This document shows, in pieces, positions 24,924 to 34,575 of a stretch of DNA of 64,000 nucleotides; positions within the stretch are counted from its first letter, which is position 1; each line of letters begins with the position of its first letter. Source of the DNA: Opitutus terrae PB90-1 (GTDB lineage: Bacteria > Verrucomicrobiota > Verrucomicrobiia > Opitutales > Opitutaceae); the NCBI RefSeq assembly GCF_000019965.1, contig NC_010571.1, forward strand, positions 5,837,001 to 5,901,000, read 5' to 3'. The position numbers and the translations under genes are program-made. The notes under the pieces are model-generated. The model had not been told where the DNA came from, did no database searches, and was given only the letters and a program-made list of their open reading frames with translations.

Positions 24924-26414
24924 ATGTCCGAAAACCCCGTCTCTTCCCCCATGAATCGTCGTACGTTTGTGAAAACGGTTTCTGCGGCCGGCATCGGCGT
25001 CGCCGCTTTCGGTCCCCAGTTGTTTGCCGCGACCACCCGTCCCACCGGTTCACGCAAACGCTACGCCATCGTCGGCGTCGGATCCCGGCACCACATGTAT
25101 CAGGACGCGATCGAACGCACTTACCCGCAGCACGCCGAACTCGTGGGGCTTTGCGATACCAATGCCGGCCGGCTCGAACTGGCCCGCACCCGCTCCACCC
25201 GCAACGAGGCCACGCCCCCGCCAGCGTTTCTCGCCCGGGATTTCGACCGGATGCTCGCCGAGACCAAGCCGGATATCCTGATCGTCACGACGGTCGATGC
25301 CACGCACGATGACTACATCGTACGCGGGCTGCTCGCCGGGGTCGACGTGATCACCGAAAAACCGATGACCACGACAGCCGAGAAGTGCCAGCGGATCCTC
25401 GACGCCAGGAAGAAGTCAGGCCGGAACCTGCGGGTCACGTTCAACTATCGCTATTCCCCGCCGCGCACGCAGGTGAAGGACATCCTGATGAGCGGCGAGA
25501 TTGGCGAGGTACGTTCGGTCGATTTCCACTGGATGCTCAACACGCACCACGGCGCCGACTATTTCCGCCGCTGGCACGGCGAGAAGAAGAACTCCGGCGG
25601 GTTGATGGTGCACAAGGCGACGCACCACTTCGACCTCGTGAACTGGTGGCTCGGCGCCATGCCCGCGACGGTGATGGCGACCGGCAAACGCGAGTTTTAC
25701 ACGCCGACGATGGCGAAGCGGTTCGGGCTGCAGAGCCACCACGAGCGCTGCCACACCTGCCCCGAGAAAGAAAAATGCGGGTTCTTCATGGATCTCGCCG
25801 CCAGCCCGAGCTTGAAGTCGCTCTACCTCGACCAGGAGCGCTACGACGGCTATTTCCGCGACCAATGCGTGTGGAATCCGCGCATCGACATCGAGGACAC
25901 GATGAACGTCCTCGTGAACTACGATAACGGAGTCACGCTCGCCTACTCGCTCAACGCCTTCAACGCGTGGGAAGGCTACACGATCGCGTTCAACGGCACG
26001 CTCGGCCGGCTCGAGCACACGATCGTCGAGCAGGTCTACGTGAATGGCACCGACACCGTCCAAGGCGGCATCGCGGCCGGCGGTGTCACGACCCGCGTGG
26101 TCCCGCTGCGCGGGGAACCCCGCACGCTGGAGCCGTGGACCGGCACCGGCGGCCACGGCGGTGGCGACAAGGTGATGCTCGACGAGATCTTCCTTCCGGA
26201 AGTTCCTGCCGACAAATACCAGCGCGCCTCCGATGAGCGTGGCGGCGCCGCTTCGATCCTCGTGGGCATCGCGGCCAATCGCTGTTTCGAGACTGGCCAG
26301 CCCGTCAAGATCGGCGAACTCGTCACGGGCCTCACGCCGCCCCACTACGCCCCGATGCCGTCGCGCACCGCACCGCTGCCGATGCCGGCGAAAGTCGGCC
26401 GACTGCCGAGCTGA
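24924..26414 (+). CDS. Tat-exported Gfo/Idh/MocA-family oxidoreductase
   Basis: 496 residues. A twin-arginine signal is present (NRRTFVKTVSAAGIGVAAFG, residues 11-30). The Rossmann domain follows: RYAIVGVGSRHHMYQDAI, VGLCDTNAGRLE, DILIVTTVDATHDDYIVRGL and the family motif VITEKPMTTT. The catalytic-domain part has FNYRYSPPRTQVKDIL, GGLMVHKATHHFDLVNWWLG and a cysteine-rich insert RCHTCPEKEKCGFF, which may bind metal. Such proteins oxidise or epimerise sugars or glycosides with tightly bound NAD(P). The substrate is unknown. The length is greater than the cytosolic 350-residue norm because of the insert and the C-terminal extension. Confidence 0.9.
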   Translation: MSENPVSSPMNRRTFVKTVSAAGIGVAAFGPQLFAATTRPTGSRKRYAIVGVGSRHHMYQDAIERTYPQHAELVGLCDTNAGRLELARTRSTRNEATPPPAFLARDFDRMLAETKPDILIVTTVDATHDDYIVRGLLAGVDVITEKPMTTTAEKCQRILDARKKSGRNLRVTFNYRYSPPRTQVKDILMSGEIGEVRSVDFHWMLNTHHGADYFRRWHGEKKNSGGLMVHKATHHFDLVNWWLGAMPATVMATGKREFYTPTMAKRFGLQSHHERCHTCPEKEKCGFFMDLAASPSLKSLYLDQERYDGYFRDQCVWNPRIDIEDTMNVLVNYDNGVTLAYSLNAFNAWEGYTIAFNGTLGRLEHTIVEQVYVNGTDTVQGGIAAGGVTTRVVPLRGEPRTLEPWTGTGGHGGGDKVMLDEIFLPEVPADKYQRASDERGGAASILVGIAANRCFETGQPVKIGELVTGLTPPHYAPMPSRTAPLPMPAKVGRLPS

Positions 26415-26552
26415 TCCCCGGGCACGCCGGCTCGTTGGGGCCGCAGCCGCCCTCGGCCGCACGGTCTTGCTGTCGTGCACCCGCGCCGGGCATAGCACGA
26501 TCCAACGAGCAGGCGGGGCGCCCGCGCTCCCCCGCACGCGCAAGCCGCGATC

Positions 26553-26927
26553 CTACCCGGCTGCCTGAATCCGATCGGTCCAGTTGATCAACCGGCCGGT
26601 CTCCGCTTCGATCCGTACGATCGCGCCCCGGACCGACTTCACGATCAGCTCGCCGTCCACCTCGTCGAGAATCGCCGCGCACGGATCGCTCGCGTCGGGC
26701 CATTCCGCCATCCACAGCAGCCGGTTCGCGCCGTCGACGCAGTAGAGATTCGGGATCCCCGGCAGCAGCCCGAACGGGTGTTCGCGCACGTACGTCCGCA
26801 GCGGGCCGCGACGGAATTCCACAATCGCCGTGGCGATCGGCGCGTGGCAGAGCATGCGAGTGCCCAGACGGCCAAGCTGGCAGACGGCGCCGTCGATGAC
26901 GGCATAGGCTTCGAGCGGGGTAGTCAC
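26553..26927 (-). CDS. Hypothetical protein
   Basis: 124 residues, soluble, no signal. It contains YAVIDGAVCQLGRLGTRMLC, FGLLPGIPNLYCVDGANRLL, WMAEWPDASDPCAAILDEVDG and IVRIEAETGRLINWTDRI. The strand-rich, PQQ-like turn sequences (VDGANRLLWMAEWP and ETGRLINW) suggest a small beta-sheet protein. I do not recognise the family. It lies between the convergent dehydrogenase gene and the cyclase operon, transcribed alone. Confidence 0.65.
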   Translation of the reverse strand: MTTPLEAYAVIDGAVCQLGRLGTRMLCHAPIATAIVEFRRGPLRTYVREHPFGLLPGIPNLYCVDGANRLLWMAEWPDASDPCAAILDEVDGELIVKSVRGAIVRIEAETGRLINWTDRIQAAG

Positions 26928-27080
26928 GAGGGGAGCGCCACAACAGCAAGTTAGGGAGCAGTGGGCGAACTTTTTTTTACGTGAGCCTCAGTGTCGGAGC
27001 TTCCTGTAGGCCACCTCGGTGAACTGGCTGTTCCCAGTCAGGTCACCGCCCTGGCCTAGAGCCCAAGCAGTCCATCCGCT

Positions 27081-29372
27081 TCACTTTTCCTGCATCACCT
27101 GCACACCGTCCCAATCCGGCGGCGGCGGTTCCGCTCGGTAGTGCGCGGTGATTTTCTGATAAACCAGTGAAGGATTGCTGCTGATTCCCGACGCCGGCCC
27201 CGGGATGTTCGGCTCCAGCTCGGCGCTGCGCGCGAAGAGCGCGAGCGCGCCTACCCAATCGCGGCGGGAATAACACTCGAGCCCGGCGGCAAACCGCGCG
27301 ATGCACTCGTGGGTCTGCGCCGTGACATGCTCCTTCAACCCGACGATCTCGTGAATCGGCACCGCCTGCGTGCGGCCTTTCACCACAATCCGGCCGAGCG
27401 GGCGAAAGACCACGCGATCCGCGCCGTGCTGCTCGCAAGCAACTTTGGTGGCGTCGGTGCACATTGAAAAGACGCCCCAGCTCTTCGCGCCGCTCTCCAT
27501 CCGCGCGGCCAGGTTCACGTTGTCGCCCATCATCGTGTAGTTGAACCGGGTCCGGCTGCCCATGTTGCCGATCATGCAGACGCCCGTGTTGAGTCCGATC
27601 CGGGACTGCATCCGCCCGACGATCTCCGGCCACTTCGCCCCCTCCGCCTGCCATTTCAGCCTCAGTTCGCCGAGCTTCCGTTGCACCCGCTGCGACGCGA
27701 CGCAGGCGCGATAAGCATGATCCGTCAGCGCGATGGGCGCACCGAACATCGCGACCACGGCATCGCCGATATACTTGTCCAGCGTGCCGCCTTCCTCCTG
27801 CACGATGTCGGTGCAGGCGGTGAGATACTCGTTCATCAGCTCGACCAGCGGGCCGGAACCGAGTTTTTCCGAAAACGTCGAGAACGACTGGATGTCCGAA
27901 AAATACGCCGTGATCTCGGCATCGTGGCCTCCCAGTTGCGGCGACTCGCCGGACTCGATCATCCGGTCCACGAGCTGCGGCGAAACATACGTGCCGAACA
28001 TGCCCTTGATCCGCCCGCGCTGCTTCTGCTCGTCGACCAACTGCCAGATGACGCCCACAAAACTGGTGGTGAACGCCGCTCCGAGCGGCGCCGTCATCGG
28101 CAGCAGGAGGTGCTGCGTCTTGAACAGCAACAACGCTGCGCCCACATAGGCCGCGAGCAACAGCAGGGCGGCAGCCTTGGTCCACACGCTCCGCGTCCCG
28201 GATTTGGTCGCCAAACCGGTCACGCTGATCGTCAGCAGGACTACGACCGCGAAATCCAGCCAGGCCACCCCCGACCAACGCGGGAGCGACTGCAGGTAGT
28301 GGCCGGAGAGGATCGTTTTCACGACATTGCCGTGTACGCCCACTTTCGGTGCCGGCACCTCGTCGAACGGCGTCGTCGCGAGATCCTGCAGCAGTGGGTC
28401 GACCGGCCCGATCAGAACCATCGCGTCCTTGAACTCGGGCTGCGCGAAAAACTGCTCGGCCGCCGCCTTCTCCTCCGGCTTCTCCGAGGCGAGCATCTCC
28501 GCGTAGCTGTAGACCGTGGAGAACCCGATCCGCGGATTACGCGCTGACTGCCAGGCCGAAAACCAGTTCACCTCGAGCAACTGGCGGTCGCGCAGCGGAA
28601 TCCGGCGCGCCAGCGAGCCGTCCGGTTTCACCAGATCGATGTGATCGCGCTCGATCTTCATGCCGTCCAACTCGACTCCGTCGTGCAGCCGCACCAGTTC
28701 GAGCGCGAGATGATGATAGGTCCGGACCTCCGACGGCGCGAACAGCGGCACCGTCCGCGTGTCGCCGTCCAGCGTATCGATCAACCCGATGAGGGCAGGA
28801 CTCCATTGGCGGCGGGGATCCTTTTCGCTGATCCTGAACGACGGCAGTTCCGGCAATGAGGGCTGGGCCTTGCCCCGCGCAATTGTCAGCAACGGCAACT
28901 CGCGGTAGACCAGTTGGCCCGAGATATCCCGGTCCACCGCCGCGGCATACGACGCCGCCAGCACCACCGACGGAGTCTTGCTCAGATAACGCGCGAACTC
29001 GACGTTGCCCTGAACGCGTTTCTTCCAGTCCACCGACTCCGCCACGCCGTTTTCGGAGAAAACGACGTCGATCCCGATCGCCTTGACCTGCGCTCGTTCG
29101 ATCAGCGCCGCCGCGACCCGGGCGAAATACATCCGGCTCCAGGGCATCCCGCCGATTTCCGCGACGGACTGCGAGTCGATGTCGACGTAGAGCAGCTTGA
29201 CGGGCGCGTCGATCTCCCCGCGAAACCGGAATCGCCAATCGGTCAGTTTGTTTTCGAGAAACGTCAGCGTGCCGAAATGCGCCGCGGCGCACCACACCAG
29301 CGGAATCGGCAGCAGCACGAGCCAGCGTGCCCACGCCAGCTTCGTGATCTTCGTTCTCGGGATCACAAGCAA
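27081..29372 (-). CDS. CHASE2-domain adenylate cyclase
   Basis: 763 residues. A first helix (about 17-33) is followed by a periplasmic CHASE2 sensor (about 40-365), three membrane helices (about 368-446) and a class III cyclase domain (about 480-690). Metal-binding Asp493 (YFSDI) and Asp537 (YIGDAVVAMFG), adenine-selecting Lys533 and Asp617, and transition-state Asn620/Arg624 (MGDNVNLAARM) are all present. It is therefore likely to make cAMP rather than cGMP. A TPR-like tail follows. It lies 24 bp after a FecR-domain gene, a recurrent pairing suggesting envelope sensing coupled to a second messenger. Confidence 0.93.
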   Translation of the reverse strand: MLVIPRTKITKLAWARWLVLLPIPLVWCAAAHFGTLTFLENKLTDWRFRFRGEIDAPVKLLYVDIDSQSVAEIGGMPWSRMYFARVAAALIERAQVKAIGIDVVFSENGVAESVDWKKRVQGNVEFARYLSKTPSVVLAASYAAAVDRDISGQLVYRELPLLTIARGKAQPSLPELPSFRISEKDPRRQWSPALIGLIDTLDGDTRTVPLFAPSEVRTYHHLALELVRLHDGVELDGMKIERDHIDLVKPDGSLARRIPLRDRQLLEVNWFSAWQSARNPRIGFSTVYSYAEMLASEKPEEKAAAEQFFAQPEFKDAMVLIGPVDPLLQDLATTPFDEVPAPKVGVHGNVVKTILSGHYLQSLPRWSGVAWLDFAVVVLLTISVTGLATKSGTRSVWTKAAALLLLAAYVGAALLLFKTQHLLLPMTAPLGAAFTTSFVGVIWQLVDEQKQRGRIKGMFGTYVSPQLVDRMIESGESPQLGGHDAEITAYFSDIQSFSTFSEKLGSGPLVELMNEYLTACTDIVQEEGGTLDKYIGDAVVAMFGAPIALTDHAYRACVASQRVQRKLGELRLKWQAEGAKWPEIVGRMQSRIGLNTGVCMIGNMGSRTRFNYTMMGDNVNLAARMESGAKSWGVFSMCTDATKVACEQHGADRVVFRPLGRIVVKGRTQAVPIHEIVGLKEHVTAQTHECIARFAAGLECYSRRDWVGALALFARSAELEPNIPGPASGISSNPSLVYQKITAHYRAEPPPPDWDGVQVMQEK

Positions 29373-29396
29373 TGACGCTCGCCGGCCGTCCGCGGC

Positions 29397-30506
29397 TTAC
29401 AGCCCATCACCCGGCGTGGTGTTGGATGGCGGCGTGGTCGGCGGAGGCAAAGGTGGGGGCGGCGGATTGTCCGTGGGCGGCGGGTTCTGCTGCTGCTGTT
29501 GTTGCTCCTGCTGCTCTTGTTGCTGCTGCTCCTGCGCCGCTTTGTCCGCGGCTGCTTTGTCTGCAGCCGCCTTGTCTGCCGCAGCCTTCTCCGCGGCGGC
29601 TTTTTCAGCTGCGTCCTTTTCTGCCGCCGCTTTTTCAGCGGCCGCTTTCTCCGCCGCCGCCTTTTCGGACGCAGCCTTTTCCGCCGCCGCCTTCTCGGCT
29701 GCGGCTTGGTCAGCTTGGGCCTGTTGGGTGGTGCTGATAATCACCGCAGCAGCCGCCTGCACGATCTGCTGGCTGGCGACGGCGATGACTGCCTGGGTTG
29801 CGGGCGGAATCGGCTGCGTGCCCGTGACCACGGGAGGTGCGGTCACGGCCACCGTGCCGGTGGCGGCGTTAACCTGCACGTCGACGGCCACCACGATTTC
29901 CTGACCGGTGGGGACGGCCGCGACCGCCCGGCTGATCGGAGCTTCGTACAGCACCCGGCCCTCAGCCGTGCTCAGCGTGAAGAAGACCTGGCCGGTCGCC
30001 GTCGGCCGGAACACGATCCGGAACGTCGTGCCACGAATGCCCGCCGCGCCCACCGGCGTGTTCACCACAAACGACGAGCCCGCCTCGTGTTTGATCTTTT
30101 TGACGTTGCCGACCAACTCGCCCCGCGTGAGCGAGATTTTAGTGACCGACGTCGTCGGCTCCTCCTCGAGATCCGCGGCCGCGAGTTCCTTGTCGAACGG
30201 TTCCTGCAGGAACTCGTCGATCGAAAGGGTGGAGTCGGCGCCGAGATTGATCGCCGAGCCGTTCGAGAAGAGCAGAATCGCGATCGAGTCAGCTCCCGTC
30301 GTCACCACGTATTGCTGGCCAATGACCATGCCTTCGGTCAGCGGCACCTGAACCTGCGTCGCGAGGTTCGTCGCATACACGGTGCCCTGCACCTTGACCG
30401 CCCGGATGTGGCCCGGCGCACGGTTCTGTTCCGCCCGTGCGCCCTGCACCAGGAAAGTCATGAGGCCGCAGAACAGCAGCCAGGAAATCGATTTCACGAT
30501 GCGCAT
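29397..30506 (-). CDS. Secreted FecR-domain protein with AAAEK, poly-Gln and poly-Pro tail
   Basis: 369 residues. The signal peptide (1-25, ending GARAEQ) is followed by a FecR domain (about 60-165) with GQQYVVTTGADSIAILLFSN, INLGADSTLSI and FVVNTPVGAAGIRGTTFRI. Residues 268-324 are about eleven AAAEK/AAADK pentapeptides predicted to form a single long helix. They are followed by a Gln-rich block (325-340) and a Pro-rich end (341-360), which together look like a periplasm-spanning stalk. FecR domains sense or transmit envelope signals. Its operon partners are an O-antigen-ligase-like protein (11 bp upstream) and a CHASE2 cyclase (24 bp downstream). Confidence 0.88.
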   Translation of the reverse strand: MRIVKSISWLLFCGLMTFLVQGARAEQNRAPGHIRAVKVQGTVYATNLATQVQVPLTEGMVIGQQYVVTTGADSIAILLFSNGSAINLGADSTLSIDEFLQEPFDKELAAADLEEEPTTSVTKISLTRGELVGNVKKIKHEAGSSFVVNTPVGAAGIRGTTFRIVFRPTATGQVFFTLSTAEGRVLYEAPISRAVAAVPTGQEIVVAVDVQVNAATGTVAVTAPPVVTGTQPIPPATQAVIAVASQQIVQAAAAVIISTTQQAQADQAAAEKAAAEKAASEKAAAEKAAAEKAAAEKDAAEKAAAEKAAADKAAADKAAADKAAQEQQQQEQQEQQQQQQNPPPTDNPPPPPLPPPTTPPSNTTPGDGL

Positions 30507-30517
30507 GGAAGCTGGGA

Positions 30518-32671
30518 TCAGGGGGCGCCACCAGACTCAGTCAGGCGTCGACGCAATGCTTGCGCCTCGCGGTTTCCTGCGTCAAGGCGCAAGCAGAACT
30601 CCACCGCCGCGAGCGCGCGCCCGCGCTGCGACGGGATCAAACTCAAGTGAAAGGCGTGATGATACCAGGCGCCGGCCCATGCTGGCGCGGTCGCCACCGC
30701 TTGGACAAACGCCGCCCCTGCTTCGAGATGTCGCCGTCGCATGTCGAGTGCGACTCCGCGCCGGATCCAGAATTCCGGATCAGCCTTCGAAAGCGCGAGC
30801 GCCCGGTCCGCAGCGTGCTCCGCCTCGATCGCGAACGCGTCCAGCCGCGTCGGCTCGATCCAGGCGAACAGCGCCTTCACGTAGGATAGGTCCGCCCACG
30901 CCGCCGCGTTGGTCGGGTCGATCCGGTTGGCGCGCTGCAGCGCTTTTAGCGCATCCGTCAGCACCGGCCGCCATTCCGACACCGGTGTCGCGCGCACCGC
31001 CAGCCGGTCGATCGCGCGCCGTGCGTCGTAGCGCAGCGCTTCGGCGCGGTAGAGCGGTAGCACGTGTCCGATCAGGCCGATCAGGGTCGCGAACGCGACC
31101 GCGGCAAAACCCCACGCCTTGAAGAAGTCGCCCCGCTCCGCCGGGGCGCGGCACTGCGGCCACGCCGCCTGGACGTACAGCGCCGCGACGACCGCGAACG
31201 CGAGCGCGAGCGCGGGAATCTTGAAATGGAAATCGACGAACAACTGCAGCGCGAATGCCACCAGCCCCGCCGCAAGCCCGCGACGAAACATCGCCGAGTC
31301 GAGAAGGCCCGCCGCGGTCACGGGAGGGTCTTGTAGCGCGGAGTCTCCCGATCCCGCCGCCGCATGGAGCGCCGCCTGATCCGGAAATCCCGTCCTACCT
31401 CGCTTCCGGGCCCGGTGCGCGCCCCACCCGACCACGGCCCACGCACCGAAGCAGAGCGTGAACCCCACGGCGCCATAGTCGCTCAGCGTATTCAGATAGT
31501 CGTTGTGCGCCCACAGCGGATCATCCTGAAATGTCGCCGGCCGGTGTTTCTCGAATGCGACCGCGAAGCTCCCCGCCCCGCTGCCCCAGACGGGGTGTTC
31601 CGCAAAAATCCTCCACGCCCCCCGCCACAGGATCGGCCGCGACAACTCGCCGCTGTCCTGCTTCAGCTTGATCCAGCGTTCGCGCACCAGGTCGACCTGA
31701 AAAAACGCCGTCAGCGCGATCGCGCCCAGCGTCACCCCCACCACCGCGGTCCACCCGAGCCGCCTTCGCCACGAACCGCCGCGAGCGAACAGGGGCCAGG
31801 CCACCAGCACGACCGCGAGCGAGATCCACGCGCCGCGGCTCACCGTTAGCCCGAGCCCGAGCAGGAACACGACGGCGACATAGCCGAAGAGCACGCGCTG
31901 CACCGCACTCGCCCCGCGCCGTAGCGCCAATGCGCAGCACGGCGGTAGCAGCAACAGCAACAACGCGGCCAGACTGTTGGGAATGCCAAACGATCCACTC
32001 GCCCGCCCGACGAATTGCTGCACCTGCGTGCGACCGAGCATCAGCCAGTCAGGCCGCACGAATCGCTGGTAACAGCCGAGCACGACCGCGGTGAGGCCCA
32101 GCAGCAGCAGCAGCGTGAACAGCGTGCCCCGCGCGGCCGGCGAACGCACGCCATTGAGCGCGACCCAGAACATGATGCCGAGCTGCGCCCAGCCGAACCA
32201 ATCGCGCCAGCCGAGCCACGGCACCGGCGAGATCCATGCGACGTTCGCCGCGGCGTAGACCAGAAAAGGAAGCACGAGCCAGCTGGCAGGATGCAGCGAA
32301 ACGTCGCCAGGGCGGGGCGCCAGCGTGGCCTTGCGCGTGAGCGCAGGGAGGACTGCCGTGCCTTCCATCCCGCCGCTCATGCGGCGGGCCACGTCCGGAT
32401 CAGGAGGCCCTTCGGCCCTCTCCACCGCAGGCGCAGCCCCCCTCCATTCGTCCCCATTCGCGCCATTTGCCGGCCACACCCGCGCCGCCGCCGCGTCGGC
32501 CCGCGCCAACAAGTGCACGACGAATAACAGCCCCGTCAGCATGCTCGTCACCACCATCGTCTCCGCCCGAAATCCACCGAGGCACAGCGTCGTCCAGATC
32601 AGGTTCGCGCCCAGCAGCGCGACCTGAATCCATTCCCAGATCAACGAACGGAGAGCGGGAGCATTTGACAT
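30518..32671 (-). CDS. O-antigen ligase/polymerase-like membrane protein with TPR tail
   Basis: 717 residues from ATG 32671; a terminator at 32762-32797 excludes the longer open frame. About 10-12 membrane helices fill residues 10-500. The Wzy_C signature region is present: YVAVVFLLGLGLTVSRGAW, WRGAWRIFAEHPVWGSGAGSF and the loop WAHNDYLNTLSDYGAVGF with conserved His. Such proteins polymerise or ligate surface glycans using undecaprenyl-linked substrates. The last 180 residues contain TPR-like helices (ALKALQRANRIDPTNAAAWADL, ALSKADPEFWIRRGVALDMR). It is first gene of a three-gene operon with the FecR protein and the cyclase. Confidence 0.85.
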   Translation of the reverse strand: MSNAPALRSLIWEWIQVALLGANLIWTTLCLGGFRAETMVVTSMLTGLLFVVHLLARADAAAARVWPANGANGDEWRGAAPAVERAEGPPDPDVARRMSGGMEGTAVLPALTRKATLAPRPGDVSLHPASWLVLPFLVYAAANVAWISPVPWLGWRDWFGWAQLGIMFWVALNGVRSPAARGTLFTLLLLLGLTAVVLGCYQRFVRPDWLMLGRTQVQQFVGRASGSFGIPNSLAALLLLLLPPCCALALRRGASAVQRVLFGYVAVVFLLGLGLTVSRGAWISLAVVLVAWPLFARGGSWRRRLGWTAVVGVTLGAIALTAFFQVDLVRERWIKLKQDSGELSRPILWRGAWRIFAEHPVWGSGAGSFAVAFEKHRPATFQDDPLWAHNDYLNTLSDYGAVGFTLCFGAWAVVGWGAHRARKRGRTGFPDQAALHAAAGSGDSALQDPPVTAAGLLDSAMFRRGLAAGLVAFALQLFVDFHFKIPALALAFAVVAALYVQAAWPQCRAPAERGDFFKAWGFAAVAFATLIGLIGHVLPLYRAEALRYDARRAIDRLAVRATPVSEWRPVLTDALKALQRANRIDPTNAAAWADLSYVKALFAWIEPTRLDAFAIEAEHAADRALALSKADPEFWIRRGVALDMRRRHLEAGAAFVQAVATAPAWAGAWYHHAFHLSLIPSQRGRALAAVEFCLRLDAGNREAQALRRRLTESGGAP

Positions 32672-32761
32672 CCGAGGAGCGCGCCCACGCGGCCGTCGCC
32701 GGCGGCGGCTGCCGGCGTGGGGCAGGCTCGTTGATGCCGCGATTGCCGCAGCGCTCCGAGC

Positions 32762-32797
32762 AAAAAACAGCGCCACCCCCGCGAGGGGATGGCGCTG
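32762..32797 (-). terminator. Rho-independent terminator of glutamine synthetase gene
   Basis: On the minus strand CAGCGCCATCCCC pairs with GGGGGTGGCGCTG (stem 32768-32797, one bulge) and is followed by T6 (32767-32762). It is the strongest terminator in this region and ends the glutamine synthetase transcript 52 bp past the stop. Confidence 0.9.
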
Positions 32798-32848
32798 CGA
32801 GATGATGAGAGGGCACCGACGCCCGACTCAGCGTATGGCGACGCGCGA

Positions 32849-33883
32849 TCAGTTCGTCGGCACGCTCTGCACCGTCTTCAAGATGCGGCCGGCGACCAGA
32901 TACGGGTCGGCGGCGGAGTTCGGCCGGCGATCTTCCAGATAGCCCTTGTAGCCATTGTTGATGAAGCTGTGGGGGACGCGGATCGACGCCCCGCGGTCGG
33001 CCAGACCGTAGGTGAACTTGTCGATCGACTGCGTCTCATGGAGACCCGTGAGCCGGAGGTGATTCTCCGGTCCGTAGACCGCGATGTGTTCATCCATGAG
33101 CTTGTTGAACGCCGCCATGAGCCGGTCGAAGTAGGTTTTGCCACCGACCTCGCGCATGAATTTCGTCGAGAAGTTCGAGTGCATGCCGGAGCCGTTCCAA
33201 TCGAGCGGCGCATCGAAGGCCCCGCGGATGGGTTTGCAGCGCCATTCGATGTCGATCTCGTGCTTTTCACAAAGCCGCAGCAGGACGTAGCGGGCCATCC
33301 ACATCTGGTCGGCCGCGCTCTTCGAGCCTTTGCCGAAAATCTGAAACTCCCACTGGCCTTTCGCCACCTCGGCGTTGATGCCTTCGATGTTGATGTGCGC
33401 ATCGAGGCAAAGGTCGATGTGCTCGTCGACGATCTGGCGGGCCAGGGAACCGACGGCCTTGTAGCCGACGCCGGTGTAGTATTCGCCCTGCGGGTAAGGA
33501 TAGCCGTTCTTCGGGAAACCCAGCGGAGCGCCATCCTTGAAGAAGAAATACTCCTGCTCGAAGCCGAACCACGTGTCCGGATCGTCCGGAATCGTCGCGC
33601 GCGTGTTGGACGGGTGCGGCGTCTTGCCGTCCGGCATGTAAACCTCGCACATCACCAGCACGCCGTTGCGTTTCGTGGAGTCCGGGAAGACCGCCACCGG
33701 CTTCAACACGCAGTCCGAACTTTTGCCCTCGGCCTGCCGGGTCGAACTCCCGTCGAAGCCCCAGTTGGGCAGTTCCTCGAGCTTGGGGAAGCTGGCGAAT
33801 TCCTTGATCTGAGTTTTGCTGCGGAGATTGGCCATCGGCTGATAGCCGTCGAGCCAGACATATTCGAGTTTGTATTTTGCCAT
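32849..33883 (-). CDS. Glutamine synthetase, type II (eukaryote-like)
   Basis: 344 residues, the size of GSII rather than the 470-residue GSI. Motifs: EYVWLDGYQPMANLRSKT and LPNWGFDGSSTRQAEGKSSD at the N-terminus, WFGFEQEYFFFKDGAPLG with the metal-binding Glu cluster, DAHINIEGINAEVAKGQWEF, DWNGSGMHSNFSTKFMR, HLRLTGLHETQSIDKFTYGLADRGASIRVP and YLEDRRPNSAADPYLVAGRI. It makes glutamine from glutamate, ammonia and ATP in the cytosol. GSII is not adenylylated (no Tyr397-type loop), so control is probably transcriptional. The 278 bp upstream hold a possible TTGACG -35 (about 33930 on the minus strand) but no convincing -10. Confidence 0.96.
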   Translation of the reverse strand: MAKYKLEYVWLDGYQPMANLRSKTQIKEFASFPKLEELPNWGFDGSSTRQAEGKSSDCVLKPVAVFPDSTKRNGVLVMCEVYMPDGKTPHPSNTRATIPDDPDTWFGFEQEYFFFKDGAPLGFPKNGYPYPQGEYYTGVGYKAVGSLARQIVDEHIDLCLDAHINIEGINAEVAKGQWEFQIFGKGSKSAADQMWMARYVLLRLCEKHEIDIEWRCKPIRGAFDAPLDWNGSGMHSNFSTKFMREVGGKTYFDRLMAAFNKLMDEHIAVYGPENHLRLTGLHETQSIDKFTYGLADRGASIRVPHSFINNGYKGYLEDRRPNSAADPYLVAGRILKTVQSVPTN

Positions 33884-34161
33884 AGTTGAGTCGGTTGGGG
33901 ACGGGTTTTGTGGGCTTGCCGCGCTGGATTCGTCAAGCGGGGGATTAACCCGCCGGTCGAGCAGCCTGGAAACCGCGGTCGGGATTTAGCAGCTCGCATG
34001 CCACCCCTCGGCGCATATTGAGGCATTTTCGAACGCGGCTGCCGAAGCACGCCGCTTCGCTGAGCCAGCCGTAGGGCCGCCGTTCACCGGCGGCCGGGGA
34101 CGCCCTTCACCTGACGCTTGCTAACGCTCCGTCAGCGTAAATTGTCGTCCACACCTCCCTC

Positions 34162-34575
34162 ATGGAACAAGTCAAGGACACCGGCCGCGCCTTGGTGCGC
34201 ATCGGCTACGACGGCCGGGTTCACAAGACCTTTCGCGGGCATCTCGCCCAAGAGCGGTTCGAGCACGAAGTGCGGGTCCTCCGCCACCTCGAAGCCGCCG
34301 GATGCACCTTCGTGCCGCGATTGCTCGAGGTCGATCCCACCCAGCTCAAGATCATCACCACGCACTGTGGCGGCCGCGTCGATCACATGAATGAGCAACG
34401 GCAGCAGGAGCTGTTCGCCGAACTGGAGAAGTACGGCGTGCGGCATGAGGACCGCGACCTCCGCAACATCACCTACCGCATCGCCGACGGCCGTTTCTGC
34501 ATCATCGATTTCGAGTTCGCCACGTTGCTCGAGGGCGGCGAAAACTCCTCGCTGAAACCGTCCGCTGCTCAATGA
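34162..34575 (+). CDS. Minimal protein-kinase-like protein
   Basis: Only 137 residues, yet the core kinase signature is complete: Lys22 in RVHKTF, Glu35 in the following helix (ERFEHEVRVLRHLEAAG), a hinge-like strand LKIITTHCGG, His95-x-Asp97-x4-Asn102 in RHEDRDLRNITY, and Asp116 of IIDFEFA in the DFG position. The order and HxDxxxxN spacing match aminoglycoside-phosphotransferase/Bud32-type atypical kinases, but almost the whole C-lobe is missing. Its last four bases overlap the start of a PP2C phosphatase gene, so it probably phosphorylates a target reversed by that phosphatase. The substrate is unknown. Confidence 0.8.
   Translation: MEQVKDTGRALVRIGYDGRVHKTFRGHLAQERFEHEVRVLRHLEAAGCTFVPRLLEVDPTQLKIITTHCGGRVDHMNEQRQQELFAELEKYGVRHEDRDLRNITYRIADGRFCIIDFEFATLLEGGENSSLKPSAAQ

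Noticed and set aside
26971-26978. T8 run as a terminator
   Set aside because: No stable GC stem lies directly upstream on either strand.
34118-34390. 90-residue ORF overlapping the mini-kinase
   Set aside because: A different frame of the same DNA with Ser/Pro/Arg-rich low-information sequence; the kinase frame has conserved motifs.
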